64,000 nucleotides of DNA from Promicromonospora iranensis (GTDB lineage: Bacteria; Actinomycetota; Actinomycetes; Actinomycetales; Cellulomonadaceae): the NCBI RefSeq assembly GCF_028994775.1, contig NZ_JAJQMN010000001.1, positions 533,193-597,192 of the forward strand. The letters are read 5' to 3'. The notes below the pieces were generated by a model, which was not told the origin of the DNA, did no database searches, and was given only the letters and a program-made list of their open reading frames with translations. Shown one piece after another: positions 1-9,087 of the stretch. How positions within the stretch are numbered: the stretch's first letter is position 1; each line of letters begins with the position of its first letter. Position numbers and translations under genes: made by a program.

Positions 1-1328
1 AACGTGGTGTGGAAGCCGATGAACAGCAGCCAGAAGTGCAGCTTGCCCAGGCGCTCGCTCAGCATCCGACCGGTGAACTTGGGCCACCAGAAGTAGAAGC
101 CCGCGAACATCGCGAACACGACGGTGCCGAACACCACGTAGTGGAAGTGCGCCACCACGAAGTACGAGTCGGACAGCTGGAAGTCGAGGGCGGGGCTCGA
201 CAGGATGATGCCCGTCAGACCACCGAAGAGGAACGTCACCAGGAAGCCGATCGACCAGAGCATCGGTGTCTCGAAGGTGAGCTTCCCTCGCCACATCGTG
301 CCGATCCAGTTGAAGAACTTCACACCGGTCGGCACCGCGATCAACATCGTCATGAACGCGAAGAACGGCAGCATGACGGCGCCGGTCACGTACATGTGGT
401 GCGCCCAGACCGTCACCGACAGCGCGGCGATCGCGATGGTCGCGTACACGAGGCCCGTGTAACCGAAGATCGGCTTGCGGCTGAAGACCGGGAGGATCTC
501 GGAGACGATGCCGAAGAACGGCAGCGCGATGATGTACACCTCGGGGTGCCCGAAGAACCAGAACAGGTGCTGCCAGAGGATGGCACCGCCGTTCTCCGGG
601 TTGAACACCTGCGCGCCGAGCCGGCGGTCCGCGCCGAGCGCGAACAGCGCCGCCGCCAGGGGCGGGAAGGCCATCAGCACGAGCAGGCTGGTGATCAGCG
701 TGTTCCACGTGAAGATCGGCATCCGGAACATGGTCATGCCCGGTGCGCGCATCGTGATGATCGTGGTGATGAAGTTGACCGCACCGAGGATCGTTCCGAA
801 ACCTGCCAGTGCGAGGCCGAACACCCAGAGGTCACCACCGAGCCCTGGACTGTAGGTGGTGGTCGACAACGGCGCGTACGCGAACCAGCCGAAGGACGCG
901 GCACCCTGCGGGGTCAGGAAGCCGGCCACCGTGATGAGACCGCCGAACAGGTACAGCCAGTAGGCGAACATGTTCAGGCGGGGGAACGCGACGTCGGGCG
1001 CGCCGATCTGGAGCGGCATGATCACGTTCGCGAAGCCGGCGAAGAGCGGCGTCGCGAACAGAAGCAGCATGACCGTGCCGTGCATCGTGAAGAGCTGGTT
1101 GTACTGCTCCTTGCTCTGCACGAGCTGGATGCCCGGTTCGAAGAGCTCCGCACGGATCAGCAGGGCCATCAGGCCGCCGATGCAGAAGAACAGGAACGAC
1201 GAGATCAGGTACAGATACCCGATCGTCTTGTGATCAGTGGAGGTGATCCACTTGATGACGGTCCGGCCGAGCGTCTGACGTCCGGGCGCGAGGCCCGGGA
1301 TCAGCTCGGTCGTGGTCGCTGCGGCCAT
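1..1328 (-). CDS. ctaD: Cytochrome c oxidase subunit I (partial, C-terminus beyond left edge)
   Basis: Catalytic subunit of the aa3-type terminal oxidase in the cytoplasmic membrane, which holds heme a, heme a3 and CuB and reduces oxygen to water while pumping protons. The reading frame from the ATG at 1328 gives an N-terminus with [11 protein letters not shown] followed by many hydrophobic helices, including the conserved FGHPEVYI and HHMYVTG stretches of heme-copper oxidases. About 442 residues are visible; the family is about 560-580, so the C-terminus lies outside the window. The start codon overlaps the ctaC stop (ATGA), so the two are translationally coupled. Confidence 0.96.
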   Translation of the reverse strand, partial: MAAATTTELIPGLAPGRQTLGRTVIKWITSTDHKTIGYLYLISSFLFFCIGGLMALLIRAELFEPGIQLVQSKEQYNQLFTMHGTVMLLLFATPLFAGFANVIMPLQIGAPDVAFPRLNMFAYWLYLFGGLITVAGFLTPQGAASFGWFAYAPLSTTTYSPGLGGDLWVFGLALAGFGTILGAVNFITTIITMRAPGMTMFRMPIFTWNTLITSLLVLMAFPPLAAALFALGADRRLGAQVFNPENGGAILWQHLFWFFGHPEVYIIALPFFGIVSEILPVFSRKPIFGYTGLVYATIAIAALSVTVWAHHMYVTGAVMLPFFAFMTMLIAVPTGVKFFNWIGTMWRGKLTFETPMLWSIGFLVTFLFGGLTGIILSSPALDFQLSDSYFVVAHFHYVVFGTVVFAMFAGFYFWWPKFTGRMLSERLGKLHFWLLFIGFHTT

Positions 1329-2242
1329 CAGTGCCCAGCCTCCTCTTCCTCGATCGTCTCGATCGCGCCGGGCGTGCGGGCGAGGTCCATGCCGAGCTGG
1401 CCGGTCTGACCCTTCGCCGCCAGGTCCGCCAGGTGGGCTTCGTACTCCTCGGCGGACACGACCTTCACGTTGAAGAGCATGCCGGAGTGGAACTCACCGC
1501 AGAGCTCGGCGCACTTGCCGGCGTACGTGCCCTCACGGGTCGGCGTGACCTGGAACGTGTTGGTCCGCTGCGGGATCATGTCCTGCTTGTACAGGAACGC
1601 AGGGATCCAGAACGAGTGGATGACGTCGCGCGAGTCGAGCGTGAACTCCACCGTCTCGTTCACCGGCAGGTAGAGCGTCGGGAACGACGTCGACGTACCG
1701 ATCGCCCCGTCGAGCTCGTCCTCGGCGGTGACGCTGCCGGGGTCCGCCTCGTGCTGGCCGGAGTCGTAGACATCGGCGTCGAGGTAGTTGAAGTCCCAGC
1801 TCCACTGCTTGCCGATGACCTGGATGTGCTCGGTCGCGGTGCCGTCGACGCGGTTGATCTCCGACACGTCGCGGTCGGTGTACCAGAACAGCACCAGGAC
1901 CATGATCAGCGGCACGGCCGTGTACATCAGCTCGAGCGGCAGGTGGTAGCGCGTCTGGACCGGGAGCTGGTGGTCGTCCTTGCGCTTGCGGTACGCCGCG
2001 ATGCACCAAAGGATCAGGCCCCACGTCACGATGCCCACCAACAGGGCAGCGATCCACGAGCCCACCCAAAGATCGGTGATGCGCGCAGTCTGGTTAGTCA
2101 CCTCCCCGTCGCTGTAGCCGGGCAGGTATCCGCGCTGGACGGATTCGCTTGCGCAGCCGGTGGCCACAACTGCGACAGCGACGGCTAGAGCCGACGCACG
2201 CAGGATGGCCCGCCGGGTGCGGGTAGGTGACTTCGAGTGCAA
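1328..2242 (-). CDS. ctaC: Cytochrome c oxidase subunit II, lipoprotein
   Basis: CuA-bearing subunit that receives electrons from cytochrome c and passes them to subunit I. The TTG at 2240-2242 is preferred because AAAGG lies just upstream and the resulting N-terminus is a lipoprotein signal: basic residues, a hydrophobic run and the lipobox VATGC with Cys30. Two transmembrane helices follow, then a cupredoxin domain carrying the CuA motif [13 protein letters not shown] longer frame to 2401 exists but would bury the signal peptide. 304 residues fits actinobacterial CtaC. Cotranscribed with ctaD. Confidence 0.93.
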   Translation of the reverse strand: MHSKSPTRTRRAILRASALAVAVAVVATGCASESVQRGYLPGYSDGEVTNQTARITDLWVGSWIAALLVGIVTWGLILWCIAAYRKRKDDHQLPVQTRYHLPLELMYTAVPLIMVLVLFWYTDRDVSEINRVDGTATEHIQVIGKQWSWDFNYLDADVYDSGQHEADPGSVTAEDELDGAIGTSTSFPTLYLPVNETVEFTLDSRDVIHSFWIPAFLYKQDMIPQRTNTFQVTPTREGTYAGKCAELCGEFHSGMLFNVKVVSAEEYEAHLADLAAKGQTGQLGMDLARTPGAIETIEEEEAGH

Positions 2243-2512
2243 GGGAGGCCTTTCACGTCTCGTCCGGCGCGTCGCACCGGTTTCCTCCCGAGCTCCACGC
2301 AGAACCTTCGTCCTCGATGGGATGCAGCCTAGCGCGCTCAGAGGCCTGATGATGCCCGGAAGGCGCCCTCGGCGACGTGACGCACTACGCACCTCGGGCA
2401 CCCATCGAGGCTGTTCAGGACACGCACGCGAGTCGTGTCAGAACAATGGTGGCGGCGGGCCGGTCCGCGCAGGTGCGAGGATCGGATGGATGACACAGGA
2501 GCAGGAGGACGT

Positions 2513-3721
2513 GTGAGCCACGCCACCCCCGGCACCCCCGACCGGGTGCACCTCGACAACGGCGGGCGCGCCCCGTGGCACCCGCTCGCCCGGCAGGCGT
2601 TCGAGCAGGCGCTCGGCGACGGGTGGGCCGATCCGCGTCGCCTGCATGCCGAGGGCCGCCGCGCGGCCCGCCTGCTCGACGGCGCCCGTGAGGCCGTCGC
2701 CGCCGTGCTGGGCGCGCGGACCCAGGAGGTCCACTTCACGCCGGGCCACACCGCCTCGCTCCACATGGCCGTCGCGTCGGCCGCGGCCGGCCGGCGGAGG
2801 GCGGGCACCACCGTCGTCACCAGCGCGGTCGAGCGGGCCGCGGTGCTGCAGGCTGCCGCCCACACGGCAGCCGGTGGGAGCGTGCACCCGGCAGGCGCGC
2901 GCCCGACAGACGTGATCGTGCCTGCTGCCCGGCCCGGCCCTGTCCCGGTGGACCGGCTCGGACGCGTGGACGCCGACGCGATGATCGCCGCGGTCCAGGC
3001 GCCGGGTGTCGCCCTGGCCGCGCTGCAGCATGCGAACGGCGAGGTGGGCACGGTCCAGCCGGTCGACACCGTGCACGACGCCGCACGCGCGGCCGGCGTC
3101 CCGCTCCTGGTGGACGCCGGGGCGAGCGTCGGGCACGTGGCGGTTCCCGGGACCTGGGACCTCCTGGCCGCCGACCCCGCCGACTGGGGCGGGCCCGCCG
3201 GCGTCGGGGTGCTCGCCGTGCGGCAACGGGTCCGCACCACTCCGGTCGGACCGGAGGACGAGGACCCGTGGGCGCCGGGCGGGGTGAGCGTGCCGCTCGC
3301 CTTTGCCGCCGCCGTCGCGCTGCAGGCGGTCGAGGCCGACCGGGTCGAGCAGGAGGCCCGGCGCCGCGAGCTCGTGGACCGCGTGCGTGCACAGGTCGCG
3401 CGTATCCCGGACGTCGAGGTGGTGGGTGACCCGGAGGGGCGACTCCCCCACGTCGCGACCTTCTCGTTCCTCTACGTGGACGGCGAGGCGCTCGTGACCG
3501 AGCTGGACCGGCACGGGTTCGCGGTCGGGTCCGGCTCGGCGTGCACGTCGAGCACGCTGGAACCCTCGCACGTGCTCGCGGCGATGGGCGTGCTCACGCA
3601 CGGCAACGTACGGATCGCACTGGACCGCACGACCACCGCCGACGAGGTCGACCGGTTCTGCGCCGTGCTGCCCGGAGCGGTGGCGCGGGTGCGGGAGATG
3701 CTCGGCGTGGGCGGCCTCTGA
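2513..3721 (+). CDS. NifS-like class V aminotransferase homologue without PLP lysine
   Basis: 402-residue protein with the overall cysteine desulfurase (NifS/IscS) layout: LDNGGRAPWHP near the N-terminus, the LQHANGEVGTVQ segment, the LLVDAGASVGH Asp, and the loop GSGSACTSSTLEPSHVL with the sulfur-carrying Cys344. The position of the PLP-binding lysine (GHK in IscS) reads DPADWGG, with Asp224 in its place, and the whole translation contains no lysine. It therefore should not form the internal aldimine. GTG 2513 is chosen for the AGGAGG upstream. The TGA overlaps the ATG of a TusA-like gene, so the pair probably works together in sulfur trafficking; the role is inference. Fusions of these two families are known in actinobacteria. 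Confidence 0.85.
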   Translation: MSHATPGTPDRVHLDNGGRAPWHPLARQAFEQALGDGWADPRRLHAEGRRAARLLDGAREAVAAVLGARTQEVHFTPGHTASLHMAVASAAAGRRRAGTTVVTSAVERAAVLQAAAHTAAGGSVHPAGARPTDVIVPAARPGPVPVDRLGRVDADAMIAAVQAPGVALAALQHANGEVGTVQPVDTVHDAARAAGVPLLVDAGASVGHVAVPGTWDLLAADPADWGGPAGVGVLAVRQRVRTTPVGPEDEDPWAPGGVSVPLAFAAAVALQAVEADRVEQEARRRELVDRVRAQVARIPDVEVVGDPEGRLPHVATFSFLYVDGEALVTELDRHGFAVGSGSACTSSTLEPSHVLAAMGVLTHGNVRIALDRTTTADEVDRFCAVLPGAVARVREMLGVGGL

Positions 3722-3954
3722 TGCCCGGCACGCTGGTGGACGCCAGAGGGCTGCGCTGCCCGCTGCCCGTGATCCGGCTCGCGGCCGCCGCGAAAGGGCT
3801 GCCCGTCGGCGCGGAGCTGACCGTGCTGTCGACCGACCCCGCCGCGAAGCTCGACGTACCCGCGTGGTGCCGCATGCGCGGCCACGAGCATGTCTCGACC
3901 GTGGAGCACACCGGCGACTGGGACGGCTGGTCCGTCACGGTCCGCCTGGCCTGA
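3721..3954 (+). CDS. TusA-like sulfur carrier protein
   Basis: Small 77-residue TusA/SirA fold protein. The family hallmark CPxP motif is present in DARGLRCPLPVIRLA, with Cys13 expected to carry persulfide. Its ATG overlaps the stop of the upstream NifS-like gene, which suggests that it takes sulfur from, or acts with, that protein. The partner appears unable to bind PLP, so the sulfur source is uncertain. A hairpin follows at 4009-4043. Confidence 0.85.
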   Translation: MPGTLVDARGLRCPLPVIRLAAAAKGLPVGAELTVLSTDPAAKLDVPAWCRMRGHEHVSTVEHTGDWDGWSVTVRLA

Positions 3955-4008
3955 CCCGGACCTCACTGCCCCGGCCCGTCCGGCCTGCCCCGACCCGCCC
4001 GAACGAGA

Positions 4009-4043
4009 GGCGGGCCGGTCACCGTAAAGGTGACCGGCCCGCC
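4009..4043. terminator. Bidirectional hairpin terminator
   Basis: Perfect 15-bp stem (GGCGGGCCGGTCACC against its complement) with loop GTAAA, lying between the convergent TusA-like and erpA genes. There is no long T-tract, as is common in high-GC actinobacteria. Confidence 0.75.
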
Positions 4044-4090
4044 GTCGTGCAACGTCTGTCGTGCAACGTCCTGTCGACGCAGAGCTCAGA

Positions 4091-4444
4091 TCAGGAGAAC
4101 GACCCGCCGCAGGCGCATGCGCTGCCCGCGTTCGGGTTGTCGATCGTGAAGCCCTGCTGCTCGATGGTGTCCTTGAAGTCGATCGTGGCGCCCTCGAGGT
4201 ACGGCACGCTCATCTTGTCCACGACGACCTCGACGCCGTCGTAGTCGCGCAGCGCGTCCCCGTCGAGCACACGCTCGTCGAAGTACAGCTGGTAGATCAG
4301 CCCGGAACAGCCACCCGGCTGCACCGCGACGCGGAGGCGCAGGTCGTCGCGGCCCTCCTGCTCGAGCAGGCTACGGACCTTGCCCGCGGCGACGTCAGTG
4401 ACGTTGACGCCGTGGGTTCCGATGTCCGTGGTCGTGTCGGTCAT
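4091..4444 (-). CDS. erpA: Iron-sulfur cluster insertion protein (HesB/IscA/ErpA family)
   Basis: A-type Fe-S carrier of 117 residues. The three ligand cysteines are visible as GGCSG (Cys46) and the C-terminal SACACGG (Cys110 and Cys112). The ATG at 4444 follows GGGAGATGAC, a good ribosome site. It probably delivers clusters to enzymes such as NadA and LipA, both encoded nearby in this window. It is transcribed toward, and ends against, the TusA-like gene. Confidence 0.93.
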   Translation of the reverse strand: MTDTTTDIGTHGVNVTDVAAGKVRSLLEQEGRDDLRLRVAVQPGGCSGLIYQLYFDERVLDGDALRDYDGVEVVVDKMSVPYLEGATIDFKDTIEQQGFTIDNPNAGSACACGGSFS

Positions 4445-4555
4445 GTCATCTCCCGATCGTGTTCGACATACCGGTAGTCGATGTCTCAGCGGTGCCAACC
4501 CATCGGGCCGTCCGTCTGTTCCCGTTGCCGGCCTGTTGAAGAAGATCGTACGCCC

Positions 4556-4585
4556 ACGGACCGGCCCGCCCCATCACCGGTCCGT
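4556..4585 (-). terminator. Hairpin after the glycerate-kinase-like gene
   Basis: Inverted repeat ACGGACCGG / CCGGTCCGT with a 12-nt loop, starting 2 bases past the stop of the minus-strand gene at 4588. No T-tract. Confidence 0.5.
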
Positions 4586-4587
4586 GC

Positions 4588-5199
4588 TCAGCGCGCCCAG
4601 CCCGGCGTCCAGGTCCGAGCCACGCGGGCGACGTCGCCCTCTGCCGCCTCGTGCACCCCGCTGAGCCCGGCCGTGGACCACTCACGCCTGCTCACCTCGC
4701 TGCGGTCCGTGACCACGACGACGGGAACGGCGTGCGGTGCCGCGGCCGCGGCCGCCTCGACGACCACCCCGCGGTGCAGCCGGTCGCCGTCGAGCCGCGT
4801 GACATACGCCACGACGACGTCGGCCCGCGCGGCCGCCTCGGCGAGCGCCGCACCCTCCTCCCGTGGCAGGGCGGACGGCGCGGGGCCCGGCGCCGTGGGA
4901 CCCGGGTGGGCGGGGCCCACGTCCTGCGGCCCGACGGACGCCGGAGGGCCCACGGGGATCGCAGCCCCCGCCAGGAGCACACCCCCGCCGCCCGCCGGGC
5001 CGGCCGGGCCGGCGAGTTGGCCGGGAGCGGTGGGTGCGCCGCCGTGGCCGGACCCTCCGTCGGAGGGTCCGGGGGAGCCCGGAACTCGCACCTCCCGGGC
5101 CTCGGTGTCGGCATGGGGCGCGGCGGCACGCCACGCGGAGGCGAGTCGCTCGGCGTCGGGCAGGGTCTCGGCAAGCAGCAGCACGTGCACGGGACGCAT
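4588..5199 (-). CDS. Hypothetical protein, degenerate glycerate kinase-like C-terminus
   Basis: 203 residues. The C-terminal part, ADVVVAYVTRLDGDRLHRG followed by a VPVVVVTD strand, resembles the end of type-2 glycerate kinases (ADLVITGEGRLD-like in true kinases), but the GEG-type active-site residues are not conserved. The middle, about residues 45-115, is Gly/Pro/Ala-rich low complexity. The ATG at 5199 has AGAGGG upstream. Divergent from nadA. A divergent paralogue without kinase activity is likely, but this is inference from short similarity. Confidence 0.55.
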   Translation of the reverse strand: MRPVHVLLLAETLPDAERLASAWRAAAPHADTEAREVRVPGSPGPSDGGSGHGGAPTAPGQLAGPAGPAGGGGVLLAGAAIPVGPPASVGPQDVGPAHPGPTAPGPAPSALPREEGAALAEAAARADVVVAYVTRLDGDRLHRGVVVEAAAAAAPHAVPVVVVTDRSEVSRREWSTAGLSGVHEAAEGDVARVARTWTPGWAR

Positions 5200-5201
5200 C
5201 G

Positions 5202-5241
5202 TGACACCCTCTTGTCTGCGTGTCATCACCGCGTGTCATCA
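5202..5241. promoter_or_regulatory. Possible operator at the nadA start
   Basis: Inverted repeat TGACAC-N12-GTGTCA (5202-5225), overlapped by a 10-bp direct repeat CGTGTCATCA at 5219-5228 and 5232-5241, the second ending in the A of the nadA ATG. Such a dense site between divergent genes could bind a regulator of NAD synthesis. No family can be assigned. Confidence 0.3.
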
Positions 5242-6455
5242 TGGTGACTGTGAGCACCCTGCTGGCTGAAAGCCCCGGCTTCTCCGAGCCCGCCCCCTCC
5301 CCGCTGCTGCTGCTCGGCCAGGGCCGTGACCTGGCCTCCGAGCGCGGCGTGGAGTGTACGGGCGAGCTGCCCGCCCCGAGCGACCCGAACCTGGTGGAAC
5401 GGGCCCGCGCCGCGCGCGCCGCCCTGGGCAGCCGGGCGTTCGTGCTCGGGCACCACTACCAGCGCGACGAGGTGATCGACTTCGCCGACGTCACCGGCGA
5501 CTCCTTCAAGCTCGCACGCGAGGCGGCTGCCCGCCCCGAGGCCGAGTTCATCCTGTTCTGCGGCGTGCACTTCATGGCCGAGAGCGCGGACATCCTCACC
5601 TCCGACCGGCAGCAGGTCGTGCTGCCCGACCTCGCGGCCGGCTGCTCCATGGCCGACATGGCGGCGATCGGCCAGGTCGAGGAGGCCTGGGCGGTGCTGC
5701 AGGACGTCGGCATCGCGGACTCGACGATCCCCGTCACGTACATGAACTCCTCGGCCGCGATCAAGGCTTTCACCGGGCGGCACGGGGGCACCGTGTGCAC
5801 CTCGTCCAACGCCGAGGTCGCACTGCGCTGGGCGTTCGACCAGGTCGGTGGCATCGACGGCACCGGCAAGGTGCTGTTCCTGCCCGACCAGCACCTCGGC
5901 CGCAACACCGCGGTGCTCGAGCTGGCGATGTCGCTGGACGAGTGCGTCGTCTTCGACCCGCGCAAGCCGAACGGCGGGCTCACCGACCAGGAGCTGCGCG
6001 ACGCCCGGATGATCCTGTGGCGCGGCCACTGCTCGGTGCACGGGCGCTTCTCGGAGAAGAACGTCTCCGACATCCGCGCGGCCGTCCCGGGCGTCAACGT
6101 GATGGTGCACCCGGAGTGCAAGCACGAGGTTGTCACGGCGGCCGACTACGTGGGTTCGACCGAGTACATCATCAAGCAGCTGGACGCGGCGGAGCCCGGG
6201 TCCTCGTGGGCGATCGGCACCGAGCTCAACCTGGTGCGCAGGGTCGCCAAGGCGCACCCCGACAAGAACGTGCACTATCTCGACTCGACGGTGTGCTTCT
6301 GCTCGACCATGAACCGCATCGACCTGCCCCACCTCGTGTGGGCGATGGAGTCGCTCGTGGAGGGACGCGTGGTGAACCAGATCGTCGTGGACGCCGACGA
6401 CGCCCACTGGGCCCGCGTCGCGCTCGACCAGATGCTGGCCCTCCCGGGTATCTGA
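5241..6455 (+). CDS. nadA: Quinolinate synthase A
   Basis: Condenses iminoaspartate with dihydroxyacetone phosphate to quinolinate in de novo NAD synthesis, using a [4Fe-4S] cluster. Family signatures include LGHHYQRDEVIDFAD, ILFCGVHFMAE, MNSSAAIKAF, VMVHPECKHEV and the C-terminal VCFCSTMNR cysteines. About 404 residues from ATG 5241; GTG 5220 and GTG 5250 are alternatives. No nadB or nadC adjoins it. The erpA and NifS/TusA-like genes nearby fit a Fe-S theme. Confidence 0.95.
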   Translation: MVTVSTLLAESPGFSEPAPSPLLLLGQGRDLASERGVECTGELPAPSDPNLVERARAARAALGSRAFVLGHHYQRDEVIDFADVTGDSFKLAREAAARPEAEFILFCGVHFMAESADILTSDRQQVVLPDLAAGCSMADMAAIGQVEEAWAVLQDVGIADSTIPVTYMNSSAAIKAFTGRHGGTVCTSSNAEVALRWAFDQVGGIDGTGKVLFLPDQHLGRNTAVLELAMSLDECVVFDPRKPNGGLTDQELRDARMILWRGHCSVHGRFSEKNVSDIRAAVPGVNVMVHPECKHEVVTAADYVGSTEYIIKQLDAAEPGSSWAIGTELNLVRRVAKAHPDKNVHYLDSTVCFCSTMNRIDLPHLVWAMESLVEGRVVNQIVVDADDAHWARVALDQMLALPGI

Positions 6456-6469
6456 CACGAGCTGAGCAC

Positions 6470-7078
6470 ATGACCGGCAACGGCGGGCTGCGGATCGGGA
6501 TCTTCGTCTTCGACGGGGCGGAGGAGCTCGACGTCGTCGGGCCCTTCGAGGTCTTCGCCGAGTGGGGCTCCCACTCGCAGGAGCTGCGGCCGTCGGTGAG
6601 CACGTTCTCCTGGGACGGCTCCGGGGTGCGGCTCGCGAAAGGCCTGCGGATCCTGCCGGCGCACGGTGCGGACGACGTCGGGCCGCTGCACGTGCTGGTC
6701 TACCCGGGCGGCCTCGGAACCCGGCCGCTGCTCGCCCAGGCCGGGCACCTCGAGTGGCTGCGCCAGATCCGCAAGCAGACCCCGATCATGGCCAGCGTCT
6801 GCACGGGCGCCCTGTCGTTCGCGGCCGCGGGCCTCCTGGCGGGGCGTCCGGCGACCACGCACCACAGCCACTACGACGAGCTCGCCGAGATGGATCCGAG
6901 CGTCCTGATAGACACCGAGGCGCGGTTCGTGGACGACGGCGACGTGGTCACCTCGGCAGGTGTCTCGTCGGGGATCGACATGGCGCTCCACCTGGTCGAG
7001 CGGCTCGAGTCGGCGGACATCGCCCGCGCGGTGCGCAACGAGATCCAGCACCCGCCCGCCGAACCGACAGGTATCTGA
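6470..7078 (+). CDS. DJ-1/PfpI family protein
   Basis: 202-residue ThiJ/DJ-1/PfpI superfamily protein. The N-terminus RIGIFVFDGAEELDVVGPF has the Asp/Glu pair typical of the isonitrile hydratase branch, and the nucleophile elbow is ASVCTGALSFAAAGLL with Cys111. It lies 14 bp behind nadA and probably shares its transcript. The substrate is unknown; isonitrile hydratase-like or regulatory roles are both possible. Confidence 0.85.
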   Translation: MTGNGGLRIGIFVFDGAEELDVVGPFEVFAEWGSHSQELRPSVSTFSWDGSGVRLAKGLRILPAHGADDVGPLHVLVYPGGLGTRPLLAQAGHLEWLRQIRKQTPIMASVCTGALSFAAAGLLAGRPATTHHSHYDELAEMDPSVLIDTEARFVDDGDVVTSAGVSSGIDMALHLVERLESADIARAVRNEIQHPPAEPTGI

Positions 7079-7100
7079 TACCTCCGGTTCTCGGTATAAC
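7069..7100 (+). promoter_or_regulatory. 15-bp palindrome and -10 element before the thioesterase gene
   Basis: AGGTATCTGATACCT (7069-7083) is a perfect palindrome around a central T. It overlaps the end of the upstream gene and sits at the -35 position of a promoter whose -10 is TATAAC (7095-7100). The ATG follows 9 nt later with no ribosome site, so the transcript may be leaderless. A repressor operator is inferred. Confidence 0.4.
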
Positions 7101-7109
7101 CTTCGACGC

Positions 7110-7655
7110 ATGGCTCGCATGTTCCAGCTCACCTGGACCGGACTGTTCCCCCGCAAGGCCCGCCCTGGGCAGAACCTGCTCGACCCGTCCGTCACCAGGA
7201 TGCGCGTCGGCCTCCTGGACCTCGACTCCAACCTGCACGTCAACAACGGCACGTACCTGCAGATGATGGACGTGGCCCGGAACAACCAGATCGCCGACCT
7301 CGGCATGTTCCCGGTCGCGCGCCAGAAGGGGTGGGCGCCGGTCGTCGCGGCGTCGACCATGAAGTACCGCCGGTCTCTGCGGCCGTTCGACCGGTTCGAG
7401 ATCACCACGCGGATCATCGGCTGGGACGAGCGCGTGTTCTACCTGGAGCAGGTGTTCACGCGCGGCGGCCAGCTCTGTGCCCGCGGCATCGTGGCCAGCC
7501 GGTTCCTGGACCGCAAGGGCAACCGGATCTCGGCGTTCGACGTCGTGCGGGACGTCATGGGTGAGGACCTGCCCTCCCCCGAGCTCCCCGCGGACGTGGC
7601 GGCCTGGGCTCGCGCGCTGGACGTCGCACCGCGCGAGCCCGCCACCAGGAGCTAG
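7110..7655 (+). CDS. Acyl-CoA thioesterase, hotdog fold
   Basis: 181 residues with the 4HBT-like hotdog pattern: RVGLLDLDSNLHVNNGTYLQMMD at the helix that bears the active site, then MKYRRSLRPFDRFEITTRI. The family hydrolyses acyl-CoA or acyl-ACP; the acyl chain cannot be inferred. The stop overlaps that of the convergent M20 gene (CTAG). Confidence 0.82.
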   Translation: MARMFQLTWTGLFPRKARPGQNLLDPSVTRMRVGLLDLDSNLHVNNGTYLQMMDVARNNQIADLGMFPVARQKGWAPVVAASTMKYRRSLRPFDRFEITTRIIGWDERVFYLEQVFTRGGQLCARGIVASRFLDRKGNRISAFDVVRDVMGEDLPSPELPADVAAWARALDVAPREPATRS

Positions 7656-9031
7656 AGCCCTTCGCCGACCTTCGTCAGCAGCAGGGCCTCCGCCAGGACG
7701 ACCTTCTGGAGCTCACCCAGGTGCACCGACTCGTTCGCGCCGTGCGCCCGCGAGTCCGGGTCCTCGACCCCTGTCACGAGGATCGCGGCGTCCGGGAAGA
7801 CCTCCAGCAGGTCCGCGATGAACGGGATCGACCCGCCCACGCCGACGTCGACCGGTGCGGTGCCCCACGCCTCGGTGAACGCGGCGCGCGCCGCACGCAT
7901 CGCCGCCGTGTCACCGGAGGCGAGGAACGGCTTGCCCTGCTCGCCGGAGCGCCACGTGACCTGCGCGCCGAACGGGGCGTGCTTCGCGACGTGGGCGGCC
8001 AGCGCCTCGTCAGCCGCCGCCGGGTCCTGCCCCGGTGCGAGCCGCAGCGACACCTTCGCGGTGCAGCTCGGCGCGATCGTGTTCGACGCCTCCGCCACCG
8101 AGGTCACGTCCATGCCGATCACGGACAGCGCGGGCTTGGCCCACAGCCGGCCGGAGACCGTGCCGGTGCCGGCCAGCGACACCCCGTCGAGCAGCGAGGA
8201 GTCCGCGCGGAAGGCGGCCTCGTCGTAGTCGACCTCCGGCTCGGGCGCGGCGACCAGGCCCTCGATCGCCACGTCGCCCGCCTCGTCGTGGAACGTCGCG
8301 ACCAGCCGGGACATCAGGGTCACGGCGTCCAGCACCGCTCCGCCGAACATGCCCGAGTGCACCGCGTGCTCCAGTACCTTCAGCTCGACCACACCGTCGA
8401 CCAGGCCACGTAGCGACGTCGTGAGGGCAGGGACACCCACCTTCCAGTTCGTCGAGTCGGCGACGACGATGACGTCGGCCGCCAGCAGGTCCCGGTGGGC
8501 CTCCAGGAACGCGCGGAACGACGGCGAGCCCGACTCCTCCTCACCCTCGAGGAAGACCGTGACACCCACGGGCAGGTCCGCCCCGTCCGGCAGACCTAGG
8601 GCGCGCAGGGCACCCAGGTGCGCGACGATGCCCGCCTTGTCGTCGGCGGCGCCCCGGCCGAAGAGGCGCTCGCCCACCTGCGTGGGCTCGAACGGGTCGG
8701 TGTCCCAGGTAGCAGGATCACCCGGCGGCTGCACGTCGTGGTGCGCGTAGAGGAGCACGGTCGGCGCGCCCTCGGGCGCCGGCCTGCGCGCGACGACGGC
8801 GGGCGCGCCCTGCGTGCCGTCGGGACGCGGTGCGGACAGGATCTGGACGTCAGGCAGGCCCGCGTCCCGCAGCAGCTGTTCCGTGGCGGCGGCGCTCGCG
8901 GCGACGTGCGCCTGGTCGAACGCGGCGGCCGAGACGCTCGGGACGCGCACGAGCGCCTCGAGATCGGCCTGCAGGGCGGGGAACAGCTCGGCGACGCGGG
9001 CGCGGAGGGCCGCGGTTGTATCAGAAGTCAC
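7652..9031 (-). CDS. M20 family dipeptidase
   Basis: 459-residue zinc aminoacyl/dipeptidase. The metal-site motifs are LLYAHHDVQPPGD (His, and Asp of HxD), GRGAADDKAG (bridging Asp), LEGEEESGSPS (catalytic Glu-Glu), and HGANESVHLGE near the C-terminus, with the dimerisation insert between. Starts with GTG at 9031. The family works in the cytoplasm on small peptides; specificity is unknown. Convergent with the thioesterase gene. Confidence 0.92.
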   Translation of the reverse strand: MTSDTTAALRARVAELFPALQADLEALVRVPSVSAAAFDQAHVAASAAATEQLLRDAGLPDVQILSAPRPDGTQGAPAVVARRPAPEGAPTVLLYAHHDVQPPGDPATWDTDPFEPTQVGERLFGRGAADDKAGIVAHLGALRALGLPDGADLPVGVTVFLEGEEESGSPSFRAFLEAHRDLLAADVIVVADSTNWKVGVPALTTSLRGLVDGVVELKVLEHAVHSGMFGGAVLDAVTLMSRLVATFHDEAGDVAIEGLVAAPEPEVDYDEAAFRADSSLLDGVSLAGTGTVSGRLWAKPALSVIGMDVTSVAEASNTIAPSCTAKVSLRLAPGQDPAAADEALAAHVAKHAPFGAQVTWRSGEQGKPFLASGDTAAMRAARAAFTEAWGTAPVDVGVGGSIPFIADLLEVFPDAAILVTGVEDPDSRAHGANESVHLGELQKVVLAEALLLTKVGEGL

Positions 9032-9087
9032 CGCCCCACGTTAACGGCTCGCAGCGGGGCACTGCTGCGACCGATTAGGCTGGGGAG

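Noticed and set aside
9..1409. 466-codon plus-strand frame
   Set aside because: Exact antisense of ctaD and the end of ctaC; rich in Arg, Glu and His, as expected of a shadow.
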